NCBI RefSeq assembly: GCF_900302455.1
Contig: NZ_ONZG01000014.1
Span: forward strand, 1-64,000
Direction: 5' to 3'
DNA: 64,000 bases
DNA from: Falsiruegeria mediterranea M17
GTDB lineage: Bacteria; Pseudomonadota; Alphaproteobacteria; Rhodobacterales; Rhodobacteraceae
Below the pieces are notes generated by a model. It was not told the DNA's origin and searched no databases. It saw nothing but the letters and a program-made list of their open reading frames with translations. Every line of letters begins with the position of its first letter. Within the stretch, counting starts at the first letter, position 1. The position numbers and the translations under genes were made by a program. Shown here piece after piece: positions 1 through 9,088 of this stretch.

Positions 1-124
1 GCTGGATCTCGGGGCGTTTGTCGACCTCGTCGATCACCCCGGCCAGTTGTTTACACGGAACGGTCGTCACGAATTCGATCCCGTTCGAGATCAGATCATC
101 CGTGATCCTCTTGTCTATGGTCAT
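1..124 (-). CDS. ComD-like thiamine-pyrophosphate decarboxylase alpha subunit, 5' end only
   Basis: The gene starts with ATG at 124 and runs off the left edge, leaving 41 residues. The visible part (MTIDKRITDDLISNGIEF, then VTTVPCKQLAGVIDEVD) matches the N-terminal PYR-domain start of sulfopyruvate or phosphonopyruvate decarboxylase alpha subunits, where a pattern of the type 'GIDFVxSVPCxxLxxV' is typical. In that family the alpha subunit pairs with a separate TPP-binding beta subunit, which would lie outside the window. The substrate cannot be decided from 41 residues. The 151-bp gap to the upstream TetR gene, on the same strand, may hold its own promoter. Confidence 0.6.
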   Translation of the reverse strand, partial: MTIDKRITDDLISNGIEFVTTVPCKQLAGVIDEVDKRPEIQ

Positions 125-275
125 TGGTCGCCTTTCGACTGCTTCAAGGTTTCCTTCCCTTTCAGGCAGTTTTCGCGCGTTTCAAAGCACATACTTGGCG
201 ATTGCAGAACACTTAATTGGAAATTGCAAAACAGAAAATTTGACGGTGACTGAGAGGTGTCAGAGACGCTTGGTA

Positions 276-854
276 TCAGGATACCAATGCGTGTTCGGTC
301 ATTTGGACGACGAGTGCCTGTGCGGCTTCCAGATCGACGGGATCGGCGCGGGTTGCATGTTGCAGCCAGACCCCATCCATCAAAGCCACGATCATATGTG
401 CTTTCTTTTCTGCCACTTCAGGCGCGAACAAGGGGATGATCGCTTGTGTGATGACATCCAAATTCATCCGCTGATACCGCAGCAGCTCGGCGTGGCAGTC
501 CGCATCTGACCCGGCAAGATAATACAGGGTGAGCCAAACGGACGACAGTCGCCGGTTGGACAGTTCCGGGGCCAGGGCCATCCGCACCAACGCCAGAACA
601 CGATCCCGCGGCGCCGCGTCCTGGTTTGAAACCGCCGAGAGCTGGGAGTCGTAGCTTGTGATCGCGTGTCGGATCATTGCCAGAAGCAGCCCATGCTTGG
701 TGTCGAAGTGATGGCATATCAACCCGGCCGAAACATTGGCTCTCTGTGCGACATCACGGATTTTCAAGGCGCAGAACCCTTTTTCAACCAATTCATCCAT
801 GGCGGAGTGGATGATCTGCAGCTTGCGATGTTCTGTGTCCGAGGCGCGTGACAT
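276..854 (-). CDS. TetR/AcrR-family transcriptional repressor (BetI-like)
   Basis: This is a protein of about 192 residues with the usual TetR layout: an N-terminal three-helix DNA-binding domain (helix-turn-helix around LKIRDVAQRANVSAGLICHH) followed by an all-helical ligand domain. The overall pattern, including 'LSSVWLTLYYLA' and a C-terminal 'MDGVWLQHA', resembles BetI-type TetR proteins. I chose the ATG at 854 (MSRASDTEHRK) because the extra 17 upstream residues look non-conserved. The gene is divergent from the cupin/GMC pair, and two matching palindromes lie in the shared promoter, so it probably represses that pair and itself. The inducer is unknown. Confidence 0.85.
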   Translation of the reverse strand: MSRASDTEHRKLQIIHSAMDELVEKGFCALKIRDVAQRANVSAGLICHHFDTKHGLLLAMIRHAITSYDSQLSAVSNQDAAPRDRVLALVRMALAPELSNRRLSSVWLTLYYLAGSDADCHAELLRYQRMNLDVITQAIIPLFAPEVAEKKAHMIVALMDGVWLQHATRADPVDLEAAQALVVQMTEHALVS

Positions 855-920
855 GGGCGTTCCGTCTGGCAGGGTCGTCCCGTTGTTACCTGTCCTCACT
901 ACCAAGCGCCAGTCAGTTTG

Positions 921-959
921 TTGAACTGTGGTTCAATCAATCGTTGAACCGCAGTTCAG
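921..959. promoter_or_regulatory. Tandem TetR-type operators
   Basis: Two near-identical palindromes sit in the divergent promoter: TTGAAC-TGTG-GTTCAA at 921-936 and TTGAAC-CGCA-GTTCAg at 944-959. Their starts are 23 bp apart, about two helical turns. Same half-sites and same 4-bp spacer strongly suggest binding by the adjacent TetR protein. The link is inferred from position. Confidence 0.7.
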
Positions 960-1002
960 TCAATGCTAGCAACTTTGAAAACTCACCACCCAGAGGCCCA
1001 AC

Positions 1003-1362
1003 ATGATCCGCGCTCTTGATCTGACTGATGCCAACTCCCACGATTTGCTGGCCAAGCCGCGTCAGATGGAAATGACCGCGCCCGAAAAAGCGTCTCCCAC
1101 CGAGTGGGAGAACCTGGTGATCGACCGGGCGTCTGACGAGGCGCGGGTGGGGACTTGGAAATGTGAACCCTACACCGACGAAATCGTCGACTACGAATAT
1201 GACGAGTTCATGTACATGATCAGCGGCATGGTCGAATTGATCTATCCGGATGGCACAACCGACACCTTTGGCCCCGGTCAGGCGTTCCTGCTGCCCAAAG
1301 GGTTCACCGGCACCTGGAAGCAGCCGCAAACGGTCGTCAAATTCATGGCGATGATCCGCTGA
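1003..1362 (+). CDS. Cupin-domain protein
   Basis: This 119-residue protein is a single small beta-barrel of the DUF861 (cupin_3) type. The core pattern is visible: 'GTWKCEPYTDEIVDYEYDEF' followed by 'MISGMVELIYPDG' and 'FGPGQAFLLPKGFTGTW'. Members usually lack a proven catalytic role and may bind a metal or small ligand. It stops 5 bp before the GMC oxidoreductase, so the two are co-transcribed, and both are probably controlled by the divergent TetR repressor. A role beside an alcohol- or aldehyde-forming oxidation is inference only. Confidence 0.8.
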   Translation: MIRALDLTDANSHDLLAKPRQMEMTAPEKASPTEWENLVIDRASDEARVGTWKCEPYTDEIVDYEYDEFMYMISGMVELIYPDGTTDTFGPGQAFLLPKGFTGTWKQPQTVVKFMAMIR

Positions 1363-1367
1363 CCGGG

Positions 1368-3104
1368 ATGGAGCGCTACGACTACATCATCGTTGGCGCT
1401 GGATCAGCGGGTTGTGTGCTGGCCTATCGATTGGGCAAGGACACCCGCAAACGCATTCTGGTGATCGAGGCCGGTGGCGATGATCGCGCAACCATTGTGC
1501 GGATGCCGTCGGCGCTGTCGATCCCGATGAACACCCGGCGGTTCAACTGGGGTTTTGTCACCGAACCGGAACCTTATCTGGATGGCCGGGTGATGAACCT
1601 GCCCCGTGGCAAGGGGCTGGGCGGGTCCAGTTCGATCAACGGGATGTGTTATGTGCGCGGCAATCCCATGGATTACGAATTGTGGGCCGATCATGGTGCT
1701 GTCGGATGGCGCTGGTCCACGGTGCTGCCCTATTTCCAAAGGTTGGAGCACGCCACTGACATGGGCGTGTTGCGTGGACATGGTGGTCCGATTCATGTCA
1801 CGCGCGGGGTCGAGGCAAACCCGCTTTATCAGGCGTTTGTCGAGGCCGGTGTTCAGGCGGGATATGCCCGCAGTGCCAACATGAATGATCTCCAGCATGA
1901 GGGGTTCGGCCCGATGGAGATGAACGTAAAGGGCGGCGAGCGGTGCAGCGCGGCAGTGGCCTATTTGCGGCCGGCGATGGCGCGGGGCAACGTTCGGGTC
2001 GTGACCCATGCCCAAACAACCCGGATCGTGACCGAGGGGCGCCGCGCGATTGGGGTGGAGTATGGGCGAAAATGGCAGATCATCAAAGCCTTGGGGGATG
2101 AGGTGATCCTGTCATCCGGGTCGATCATGTCTCCGGCTGTCTTGCAACGCTCTGGCATCGGGCCAGGTGCAGAGCTGCAGAAAGCGGGAATTCCGGTGGT
2201 ACATGATTTGCCAGGTGTGGGCGGCAACCTGATGGATCACCTGGAACTCTACGTTCAGCAGGAATGCACGCAGCCGGTGTCGCTATTTCCGCATATGAGC
2301 CTGTTCGGGAAGGCCCGGATCGGGCTGCGGTGGCTTTTGCGACGCGACGGGTTGGGCGCGACCAATCATTTCGAGGCGGGAGCGCACATCCGGAGCAGGG
2401 CAGGGGTCAGCTATCCGGACATTCAGTTTCATTTCCTGCCGTTGGCAATTTCCTATGACGGGAAATCCTTGGCCAAGGGGCACGGGTTTCAGGTCCACGT
2501 GGGCACCAAACGGTCGAAAAGCCGGGGTTGGGTGCGGTTGGACCCATCCGACGCGACAAAGCCGCCTCGTGTGCAGTTCAACTATATGAGCCACGCCGAT
2601 GATTGGAGGGAGATGCGCGCCTGTGTGCGGCTGACGCGCGAAATCTTTGCCCAACCCGCCATGGCTGCCTTTGCCGGGCGTGAGCTGGCGCCGGGGGCGG
2701 ACTGCACCAGCAATGACCAAATTGATCAGTTCATCAAGGACAAGGTCGAAAGCGCCTATCACCCTTGCGGCACCTGTCGGATGGGTTCGGACGCGCAGGC
2801 CGTCGTCAATCCCGAAACCATGCGTGTCTATGGGGTGGACGGGCTGCGGGTTGTCGATGCCTCAGTCATGCCGCAAGCCACGGCAGGGGATCTTAACGTG
2901 CCCACGCTGATGTTGGCTGAACGGGCTTCTGATTTGATCTTGGGCACCCATCTGCCAGTTGCCGAAACAGCGCCTGTAATGGTGGATGGGGATTGGCAGG
3001 GTCAGCAGCGCTCGGCCAAGATTGCGCTTGATTTGAACGGAGCGGACACTGCGGCGATCTTTGCCCGGGAGAGGGCCATGACAGGGGGCATTACATACTC
3101 GTGA
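1368..3104 (+). CDS. GMC-family FAD-dependent alcohol oxidoreductase (choline dehydrogenase-like)
   Basis: This 578-residue protein has the full length of GMC flavoproteins. The N-terminal dinucleotide motif is YDYIIVGAGSAGCVLA at residues 4-19, and the second family signature is PRGKGLGGSSSINGM near residue 79. The C-terminal active-site region carries HPCGTCRMG with the catalytic-type His at about residue 465 and Asn510 in GDLNVPTLM. Family members oxidise primary alcohols (choline, polyethylene glycol, alkanols) with electrons passed to quinone or oxygen. The C-terminus extends about 35 residues past the usual end, which is mildly unusual. The substrate is not predictable from sequence. 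Confidence 0.9.
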   Translation: MERYDYIIVGAGSAGCVLAYRLGKDTRKRILVIEAGGDDRATIVRMPSALSIPMNTRRFNWGFVTEPEPYLDGRVMNLPRGKGLGGSSSINGMCYVRGNPMDYELWADHGAVGWRWSTVLPYFQRLEHATDMGVLRGHGGPIHVTRGVEANPLYQAFVEAGVQAGYARSANMNDLQHEGFGPMEMNVKGGERCSAAVAYLRPAMARGNVRVVTHAQTTRIVTEGRRAIGVEYGRKWQIIKALGDEVILSSGSIMSPAVLQRSGIGPGAELQKAGIPVVHDLPGVGGNLMDHLELYVQQECTQPVSLFPHMSLFGKARIGLRWLLRRDGLGATNHFEAGAHIRSRAGVSYPDIQFHFLPLAISYDGKSLAKGHGFQVHVGTKRSKSRGWVRLDPSDATKPPRVQFNYMSHADDWREMRACVRLTREIFAQPAMAAFAGRELAPGADCTSNDQIDQFIKDKVESAYHPCGTCRMGSDAQAVVNPETMRVYGVDGLRVVDASVMPQATAGDLNVPTLMLAERASDLILGTHLPVAETAPVMVDGDWQGQQRSAKIALDLNGADTAAIFARERAMTGGITYS

Positions 3105-3188
3105 GCAGGTGACCCAATGTCCCCGAACCTGCCGAAGCCGATGAACGCCTTGCCGTGGCCGAAGATCCGCATCGATTGCAAGCGACTC

Positions 3189-3214
3189 ACACCCAAGCGG
3201 CACGTGTTGGGTGT
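3189..3214. terminator. Hairpin between convergent genes
   Basis: A perfect 8-bp inverted repeat (ACACCCAA at 3189-3196, TTGGGTGT at 3207-3214) with a 10-nt loop lies directly after the LysR stop and 85 bp after the GMC stop. There is no long U-run, so it is a possible weak bidirectional terminator. Confidence 0.4.
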
Positions 3215-3216
3215 AG

Positions 3217-4038
3217 TCATGTCGCCTGTGGTAACCACGCAAACCTGGCCTGACGATCCAGACGCCAAGACAGGTGGCAGTGGCGTTCAAAGGCTATGGC
3301 ATTTTCAACCTGGTACAGGGTTCCATCGCGCAAATGCGAGGTGATCAACGGCTCGGGAAGGTAAGCGGAGCCACCGTGCGCCAAAAGATGCGACAACGCC
3401 CAGTCTGGGTTGGAAAAGGATGCAGATGCGGTTTCGTCGCTGGGCCATGTTTCTGCGTGTTGAGCCCGAAAACCCTCGCCATAGTTGACATAGATATAAT
3501 CTGGATGCCACTCGACTGCCTTGCGGGGGCGGGTCGAAACCTGCATCAGCTCGTACGTGTCGAAGACGCGGCTTTTCAGATCGGGTCCAGTAATTGGCTC
3601 GGGCAGCAAAGCGGCATCGCTCATCCCGCTTTGCAACCATGATCGAGCATCACTTGTTCCTGCTGTCCACACTTCAAACGCGGTGTCCGGGTTGCGGTTG
3701 CGTAGGTCGTCAATCCAGCTCTGCCCCAACCCAGTCCACAGGCCCGGATCACATGCCAAGCTAAAAACAGTCGTCACGCCATGCGGCAGGCTGATCCGGG
3801 CGCGCGCATTGTCCCATGCGCGCGCGATCACCTGCGCCTGTTCTAGAAAGGAAAACCCTTCTTTCGTAAGCGTCGCCCCCTTGCGCGACCGGATCAGAAG
3901 CTGTGCGCCAAGTGCGTGTTCCAAGCCGTCCAGCCGGGCGGATACGGCGGATTGGGTAATGTTCATCTCTTCTGCTGCACGGTTCAGGTTTCTGGTGCGC
4001 ACAACGCTGAGAAAGGTTTGGATTGCAGTGATATTCAT
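3217..4038 (-). CDS. LysR-family transcriptional regulator
   Basis: The N-terminal winged helix is classical: MNITAIQTFLSVVRTRNLNR, then AAEEMNITQSAVSARLDGLE. A shortened substrate-binding domain follows. I take the ATG at 4038, because the longer alternative (a TTG at 4053) would place the start at the edge of a palindromic operator. The protein of about 273 residues is slightly shorter than the typical 290-310. The gene is divergent from the luciferase-like monooxygenase at 4137, its likely target. The effector is unknown. Confidence 0.85.
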   Translation of the reverse strand: MNITAIQTFLSVVRTRNLNRAAEEMNITQSAVSARLDGLEHALGAQLLIRSRKGATLTKEGFSFLEQAQVIARAWDNARARISLPHGVTTVFSLACDPGLWTGLGQSWIDDLRNRNPDTAFEVWTAGTSDARSWLQSGMSDAALLPEPITGPDLKSRVFDTYELMQVSTRPRKAVEWHPDYIYVNYGEGFRAQHAETWPSDETASASFSNPDWALSHLLAHGGSAYLPEPLITSHLRDGTLYQVENAIAFERHCHLSWRLDRQARFAWLPQAT

Positions 4039-4053
4039 ATGCCGATAGTGCAA

Positions 4054-4066
4054 TAATTTCGAATTA
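4054..4066. promoter_or_regulatory. Candidate LysR box
   Basis: TAATT-TCG-AATTA is a perfect palindrome fitting the T-N11-A rule for LysR-type operators. It lies 16 bp upstream of the LysR ATG, in the promoter shared with the flavin monooxygenase gene. Confidence 0.5.
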
Positions 4067-4136
4067 CAGGATAGAATAAATCCGTTTTCCTGATTTAAAG
4101 ATCTCTGGCACCCTTGGGCGAAAGGGAGGCCTCACA

Positions 4137-5177
4137 TTGGAATTCAGCATTCAGTTGTCCGCCGATTATCCGGATAAGGCTTATGGCGGGGATCGGGTCT
4201 ATGCAGATATGTTAGAGCAGGCCAAGCTGGCCGACCGGTTGGGGTTCGACGCGGTGTCTGTCACCGAACATCACCTGATCAACTGCCTCATGATGCCCGC
4301 GCCCTTGCAATTTGCAGTCAAGATTGCGGCGCATACGCAGCGGATCAAGATCATGACGTCGATCGTGGTGCTGCCGCTGCATGATATGCGCACCTACGCG
4401 GGTGAGGTGGTCGTGGCCGACATCTTTACTGAGGGGCGTCTGATGCTGGGAGTCGGGCGAGGGGCCTTCAAGTACGAGATGGAGCGGTTGGGCGTCCCGA
4501 TGGATGAGACCCAGGCCCGGTTCAATGAATCGCTGGATGTGCTGCAGGCGCTTCTAAGCCGCGAAGAAGTCAGTTGGGATGGAGAGTTCTATCAGTTCGA
4601 GCCGATCACCATCATGCCGCGTCCGCTGCGCTCTGGTGGTCCGCAGATGATGATGGCGGTGATGAACCCCGAAGGGATCTATTCTTGCACCAAACGGGGA
4701 TTTCACATCCAGACAACGCCTCTTGCGGGCAATCATCAGTTGCTGCTGGATCAGGTGGGCGGGTTCAATCGTGCCAAGGACGAGATGGGAGACGCGGGGC
4801 GTGACCTGACGCTCTCGTTGTCACGTGTGGGATTTGTCGCGCACTCGCAGGCGGACCGGCAAGCCAAGATCGAGGCTGCGCACCGTTACTATAGCCGGTT
4901 CGACAACGTCTTCACCGGGCCGGGGCAGGTTGACGGCGGCATGATCCGTGAACTGCCGCGCAAGCAGACGATGGATGAGTTGGCTGAAAGCCTGCTGATC
5001 GGTACACCGCAAGAGATCGTGGACAAACTGGCGCCTTACGCTGATCTGGGCATTGACCGGGTTATCTTGAACGTCAACTTTGGCTGCGATGCGCAGGAAA
5101 CACTGGAGGCGATCCAATGTTTCGGCGAAGAGGTCATGCCCCATTTTACCGGGCGTCCAGCGGTCGCCGCCGAGTGA
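4137..5177 (+). CDS. LLM-class flavin-dependent monooxygenase (bacterial luciferase-like)
   Basis: This 346-residue protein of the luciferase-like TIM-barrel family has typical segments: DRLGFDAVSVTEHHL, IKIMTSIVVLPLHDM, and EGRLMLGVGRGAFKYEMERL. Such enzymes use FMNH2 or F420H2 from a separate reductase to oxygenate or oxidise organic substrates. The start is TTG, supported by a strong GGGAGG Shine-Dalgarno at 4124-4129 with 7 nt spacing; no nearby in-frame ATG precedes the conserved beginning. It heads an apparent operon with a tautomerase and a hydrolase (gaps of 29 and 10 bp), which together look like a ring- or ketone-opening catabolic module. Control by the divergent LysR protein is likely. 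Confidence 0.85.
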   Translation: MEFSIQLSADYPDKAYGGDRVYADMLEQAKLADRLGFDAVSVTEHHLINCLMMPAPLQFAVKIAAHTQRIKIMTSIVVLPLHDMRTYAGEVVVADIFTEGRLMLGVGRGAFKYEMERLGVPMDETQARFNESLDVLQALLSREEVSWDGEFYQFEPITIMPRPLRSGGPQMMMAVMNPEGIYSCTKRGFHIQTTPLAGNHQLLLDQVGGFNRAKDEMGDAGRDLTLSLSRVGFVAHSQADRQAKIEAAHRYYSRFDNVFTGPGQVDGGMIRELPRKQTMDELAESLLIGTPQEIVDKLAPYADLGIDRVILNVNFGCDAQETLEAIQCFGEEVMPHFTGRPAVAAE

Positions 5178-5206
5178 TCGAGTATTGAAGAAAAAGGAAG
5201 GCAACT

Positions 5207-5401
5207 ATGCCCATCATCCGTGTTGAAATGTTCACCGGCCGTAGCGAAGAGCAAAAACGCGCGCTGGTCCAGGATCTGACAGAGGCCTTTGTGGGCGCGG
5301 CAGGAGGCAACCCCGACAGTGTCCATGTGGTGATTACGGATGTAGATAAGGGAAACTGGGGATCGGGTGGGCAACTGTGTTCAGAAAAGTTCCCGGACTA
5401 G
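5207..5401 (+). CDS. 4-oxalocrotonate tautomerase family enzyme
   Basis: The 64 residues are the standard tautomerase monomer size. After Met removal the N-terminal catalytic Pro is exposed (M-PIIRVEMFTGRS), followed by the family pattern EEQKRALVQDLTEAFV and a C-terminal 'VVITDVDKGNWGSGG' that resembles the conserved hexamer-forming region. These enzymes move double bonds between 2-hydroxydienoate and enone forms. An AGGAAGG Shine-Dalgarno precedes the ATG. The position between a flavin monooxygenase and an alpha/beta hydrolase suggests a shared degradative pathway with an enol intermediate. Confidence 0.85.
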   Translation: MPIIRVEMFTGRSEEQKRALVQDLTEAFVGAAGGNPDSVHVVITDVDKGNWGSGGQLCSEKFPD

Positions 5402-5411
5402 TGGGGTGATC

Positions 5412-6188
5412 ATGATGGATGTGATTGACTGCGAATACACGGTGCAGGGCGACGGCCCGCCGTTGTTTCTGATCCACGGGATCGGGGCCGCACGCAATAC
5501 GTGGAGACGGGCGTTGCCCGAGCTGACACGTCATTTCACCGTGATCACCTATGATCTGCGCGGGCACGGGGCCTCTCCCATGCCTGATGGGGAATTCGGA
5601 TTGGATGAGCTGGTCAACGACCTCGAGGCTCTGCGCGCTCGCACCGGGTTTGAGCAGGCACATTTCGCCGGGCATTCCCTGGGCGGAATGATCGGTCCGG
5701 CGTACGCGTTGAAGCACCCCGACCGGGTTTTGTCGCTGGGGCTGTTGTCTACGGCCGCCTTCCGCACCGATGATGACAGCGTCAAGGTCTGGGGTGTTGT
5801 CCACGCGATGGAAGAGAAGGGCATTCCCCAAGTGCTGGAAACACTGACCGCGCGGTGGTTTACCGATGATTTCCTGACCTCTCACCCGGATGTCGTACGC
5901 AACCGGCTGAAGCAGGTCGTGGACACCGATCCGGATGTCTTTCTGAACGTCTTTCGCATCTATGCAGGGACGGAAATGGCGCCTTGGCTGGATCAGGTTT
6001 CCGCACCTTCGTTGGTCCTGACCGGAGAGAACGATGGTGGCTGCAATCCGCGCCTCAACCGATTGATCAATGCGGCTCTGCCGCACTCGGACCTGGTGAT
6101 CCTGCCCGAGTTGCGGCATTCGATCTTGCTGGAAGCGGGCGAGGTTGTGGCCGAACACCTGATCCGGTTCGTCAACTCATTGCGTTAG
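5412..6188 (+). CDS. Alpha/beta-hydrolase (3-oxoadipate enol-lactonase-like)
   Basis: This hydrolase of about 258 residues has a complete catalytic triad. The nucleophile is Ser89 in GHSLGG, the acid is probably Asp208 in LTGENDGG, and the base is His236 in LRHSILLEAG. The oxyanion region LIHGIGAARNTW is present. The pattern resembles PcaD-type enol-lactonases and related C-C hydrolases. I use the ATG at 5412; a second ATG follows directly at 5415, and a GGGGTG Shine-Dalgarno precedes both. It is the third gene of the monooxygenase-tautomerase-hydrolase unit, 10 bp after the tautomerase stop. The exact substrate is unknown. Confidence 0.8.
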   Translation: MMDVIDCEYTVQGDGPPLFLIHGIGAARNTWRRALPELTRHFTVITYDLRGHGASPMPDGEFGLDELVNDLEALRARTGFEQAHFAGHSLGGMIGPAYALKHPDRVLSLGLLSTAAFRTDDDSVKVWGVVHAMEEKGIPQVLETLTARWFTDDFLTSHPDVVRNRLKQVVDTDPDVFLNVFRIYAGTEMAPWLDQVSAPSLVLTGENDGGCNPRLNRLINAALPHSDLVILPELRHSILLEAGEVVAEHLIRFVNSLR

Positions 6189-6315
6189 TTGATTTAAGAT
6201 CAGTGTGCTTCACAGAGTGGGGCCGGAAAGCGGGATCATGTGTGTGGTCGACATTCCGATTTCGACCGAGCGAAAAACCGCATTTTACCGGTCAACTGAG
6301 ATTGAAACGATGCGT

Positions 6316-7926
6316 CTACGCTTTCCGAATGACGTCTGCGGCTTTTTCAGCAATCATGATGACAGGGGATGCAGTGTTGCCCGAGACGATTTTGGGCATG
6401 ATCGATGCATCCACAACACGTAGCCCGTCCAACCCACGCACCCGCAGTTCTGGGTCGACCACTGCCAAATCATCCGTGCCCATTTTGCACGTGCCGACGG
6501 GATGGAAAATGGTGGTTGCAATGTCCCCTACGGCTTTGACGAGATCCGCGTCGCTCTGAACGGTTGGACCGGGCAGGATCTCTTCTGGCTCATATTGCTC
6601 AAGGGCGGCGGCGGTCATGATCTGGCGGGCCTGCTGCACCGATTTCGCCGCCACCATCCGATCTCTCGGCGCCGAGAGATAGTTGAGCCGGATGTCGGGT
6701 TGCGCATCGCGATCAGCGGTTGTGATGTGGCAGTGACCGACGCTTTCAGGGCGTAGGTTGCAAACCGAGACGGTGATGGCCGGGAACGGATGCAGCGGAT
6801 CGCCCAGCTTGTCCGTCGACAGCGGTTGTACGTGGTATTCCAGATCAGGCGTGGCCAGTGAGGGGTCTGATTTGGTAAACATGCCGAACTGACTGGGCGC
6901 CATCGACATCGGCCCCGATTGGGTCAGCCCGTATTGCAACGCGATCCGCGCCTTGCCCCACATCGAATTGGCCAAAGTGTTCAGCGTCTGCGCGTTCTTC
7001 ACCTTGAACACGGTGCGGATCTGCAAATGGTCCTGCAGGTTCTCGCCCACGCCGGGGCTTTCGTGCTGCACCTCGATTCCCTGCGCGTTCAACACATCGC
7101 CCCGACCAATACCTGACAGTTCGAGCAGCTTGGGCGAGTTGATTGCACCCGCCGCCAACAATACCTCGCGGTTTGCCCGCGCCTCAAGCATCTGGCCCTT
7201 GCGGCGGAAGCGGATGCCGCGCACGGTCTTTCCCTCAAGGATCAGGCTGTCGGTCGTGGCCTCGGTCAGCACCCGTAAGTTCGGGCGTTTCATTGCCGGC
7301 CTTAGAAACCCCTTGGCTGTATTCCAACGCACGCCGTTATTCTGGTTGACCTCGAAGAAACCCGACCCTTCGTTGTTGCCATCGTTAAAGTCACCGCGCG
7401 GAGTGATCCCGAACTCCTTGGCGCCCTCTTGCACCGCCTTCAGGATGTCCCAGCTCAGCTTTTGTTTCTGAACCTTCCACTCACCACCCTTGCGATGCAT
7501 GTCGCTGTCGCCTTCGTGGTGATCTTCGGATTTCAGAAAGTAGGGTAGCACATCGTCCCAGCCCCATCCCGCATTCCCCATCTGCCGCCAGCCGTCATAA
7601 TCCGCCGCTTGACCACGCATGTAGATCATCCCGTTGACCGAGCTGCAGCCGCCCAGGACCTTGCCCCGCGGATAAACAAGCGAGCGCCCGTTCAAGCCGG
7701 GCTCGGCAGCCGTTTTCATCATCCAATCGGTGCGCGGATTGCCAATGCAATAAAGGTATCCAACCGGGATATGAACCCAGTGATAATTGTCGGATTTCCC
7801 CGCCTCCAGCAGCAAAACCCGAATGCCGGGGTCTTCGCTCAGGCGGTTGGCCAGCACACACCCCGCTGTCCCGGCCCCCACGATGACATAGTCGTATTCA
7901 CCGTCCAGCACACTGTGTTCTGTCAT
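6316..7926 (-). CDS. GMC-family FAD-dependent oxidoreductase (choline dehydrogenase-like), second copy
   Basis: The protein of about 536 residues carries the FAD motif [19 protein letters not shown] near its N-terminus, the [20 protein letters not shown] signature, and the C-terminal HPVGTCKMG with [14 protein letters not shown] supplying the His/Asn pair. It is closer to canonical alcohol/choline dehydrogenases than the GMC protein at 1368. The start is uncertain: ATGs at 7956, 7944 and 7926 are in frame, and the last has the best purine-rich upstream sequence. The gene is convergent with the hydrolase and stands alone on its strand. Electrons probably go to the respiratory chain; the substrate is unknown. 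Confidence 0.85.
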   Translation of the reverse strand: MTEHSVLDGEYDYVIVGAGTAGCVLANRLSEDPGIRVLLLEAGKSDNYHWVHIPVGYLYCIGNPRTDWMMKTAAEPGLNGRSLVYPRGKVLGGCSSVNGMIYMRGQAADYDGWRQMGNAGWGWDDVLPYFLKSEDHHEGDSDMHRKGGEWKVQKQKLSWDILKAVQEGAKEFGITPRGDFNDGNNEGSGFFEVNQNNGVRWNTAKGFLRPAMKRPNLRVLTEATTDSLILEGKTVRGIRFRRKGQMLEARANREVLLAAGAINSPKLLELSGIGRGDVLNAQGIEVQHESPGVGENLQDHLQIRTVFKVKNAQTLNTLANSMWGKARIALQYGLTQSGPMSMAPSQFGMFTKSDPSLATPDLEYHVQPLSTDKLGDPLHPFPAITVSVCNLRPESVGHCHITTADRDAQPDIRLNYLSAPRDRMVAAKSVQQARQIMTAAALEQYEPEEILPGPTVQSDADLVKAVGDIATTIFHPVGTCKMGTDDLAVVDPELRVRGLDGLRVVDASIMPKIVSGNTASPVIMIAEKAADVIRKA

Positions 7927-8104
7927 CCGCCTGCCTGTTTCCATTGGAGTTGTCATGACAAGTATCACCGTGCCCCTTTGGTTTCGCAACAGGTTCCGCT
8001 ACCAGCATCACGCGTCATTCTGTCCAAGTTTTGGTCGCCATTGCGACATGGAAACACACGCAATCGGACTGGACCGTGGCGGCTTGCGCCAATAAGGAAC
8101 TGGT

Positions 8105-9055
8105 ATGGCCCAAGAATTACCAAAATCGCGATGTTGTCCGCCTGCGACCGAACAGCGACAGACGGCGAAATCTCAAACCCGCCCAATCAAAGGTCAGCTG
8201 CGCGTCGAAGATGCTGTATCGATCCCCGGCGGAACAGCCTTGGTCGGAACCAACACGCCAATCATCCGCGATGATGGCGAAGACCCGCTGCGCAAGGCTA
8301 AGGTCAAACCGTTCCGCGTGGCCGCAACGGCCGTGACAAACGCGCAATTCCAAGCCTTTGTCGAGGCGACGGGATACGTGACCGAGGCCGAGAGGATCGG
8401 CTGGTCGTTTGTCTTCTGGTCACAACTGCCTGCTGGGGTGGGTCCCAAACAAGCGGTCCCAGGTGCCGAATGGTGGCGGCGCGAAGATGGTGCGAACTGG
8501 CGCGATATAAACGGGCCAGGCACGCAGAAAGACGCCTGGTTCCCGGATCACCCGGTTGTTCAGGTGTCGTGGAATGATGCACAGGCTTATGCCGCTTGGG
8601 TGGGCGGACGGCTTCCGACCGAGGCCGAATGGGAACATGCAGCCCGCGGAGGTTTGGGCGAAGTGATGTTTCCCTGGGGCGATCAAGAGCCCAACGACAC
8701 CGACTTCATGCCTTGCAACATCTGGCAAGGACAGTTTCCGAAGATTAACACTGGGGCCGACGGCTATCTGGCCACGGCGCCGGCGCGTAGTTTCGAACCT
8801 AACGGCTATGGCCTGTACAACGTCGTCGGCAATGTCTGGGAATGGACATCCGAGCCGTTTCGCATCAAGTCCCTGAAAAAGCACGTCCGGCAAAGGCTGG
8901 CGGGGATGAAGGGGTTCAAACTGTCCAAGGGCGGATCTTACCTGTGCCACCGATCTTATTGCTATCGGTACCGGGTGGCCGCACGCTCGGGCACGTCGCC
9001 GGACAGCGCCACCACCCACCACGGGTTTCGTATCGTCTGGCCCATGGCTGAGTGA
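8105..9055 (+). CDS. Formylglycine-generating enzyme (sulfatase-modifying factor) homologue
   Basis: This 316-residue protein has the FGE-sulfatase fold signatures in order: GTNTPIIRDDGEDPLRKAKV, VEATGYVTEAERIGWSFVF, HPVVQVSWNDAQAYAAWVGG, GRLPTEAEWEHAARGG, and GNVWEWTSEPF. The C-terminal KGGSYLCHRSYCYRYR contains the active-site cysteine pair (Cys281 and Cys286), spaced as in human SUMF1. It should therefore be a real aerobic, copper-dependent enzyme converting a Cys in C-x-P-x-R to formylglycine, rather than a domain-only relative. No sulfatase target is encoded in this window. The N-terminal ~35 residues are poorly conserved, so the start could be later. Confidence 0.88.
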   Translation: MAQELPKSRCCPPATEQRQTAKSQTRPIKGQLRVEDAVSIPGGTALVGTNTPIIRDDGEDPLRKAKVKPFRVAATAVTNAQFQAFVEATGYVTEAERIGWSFVFWSQLPAGVGPKQAVPGAEWWRREDGANWRDINGPGTQKDAWFPDHPVVQVSWNDAQAYAAWVGGRLPTEAEWEHAARGGLGEVMFPWGDQEPNDTDFMPCNIWQGQFPKINTGADGYLATAPARSFEPNGYGLYNVVGNVWEWTSEPFRIKSLKKHVRQRLAGMKGFKLSKGGSYLCHRSYCYRYRVAARSGTSPDSATTHHGFRIVWPMAE

Positions 9056-9088
9056 TCGCCACCAGGCCAGACGCCTTAATTCAGGGGA

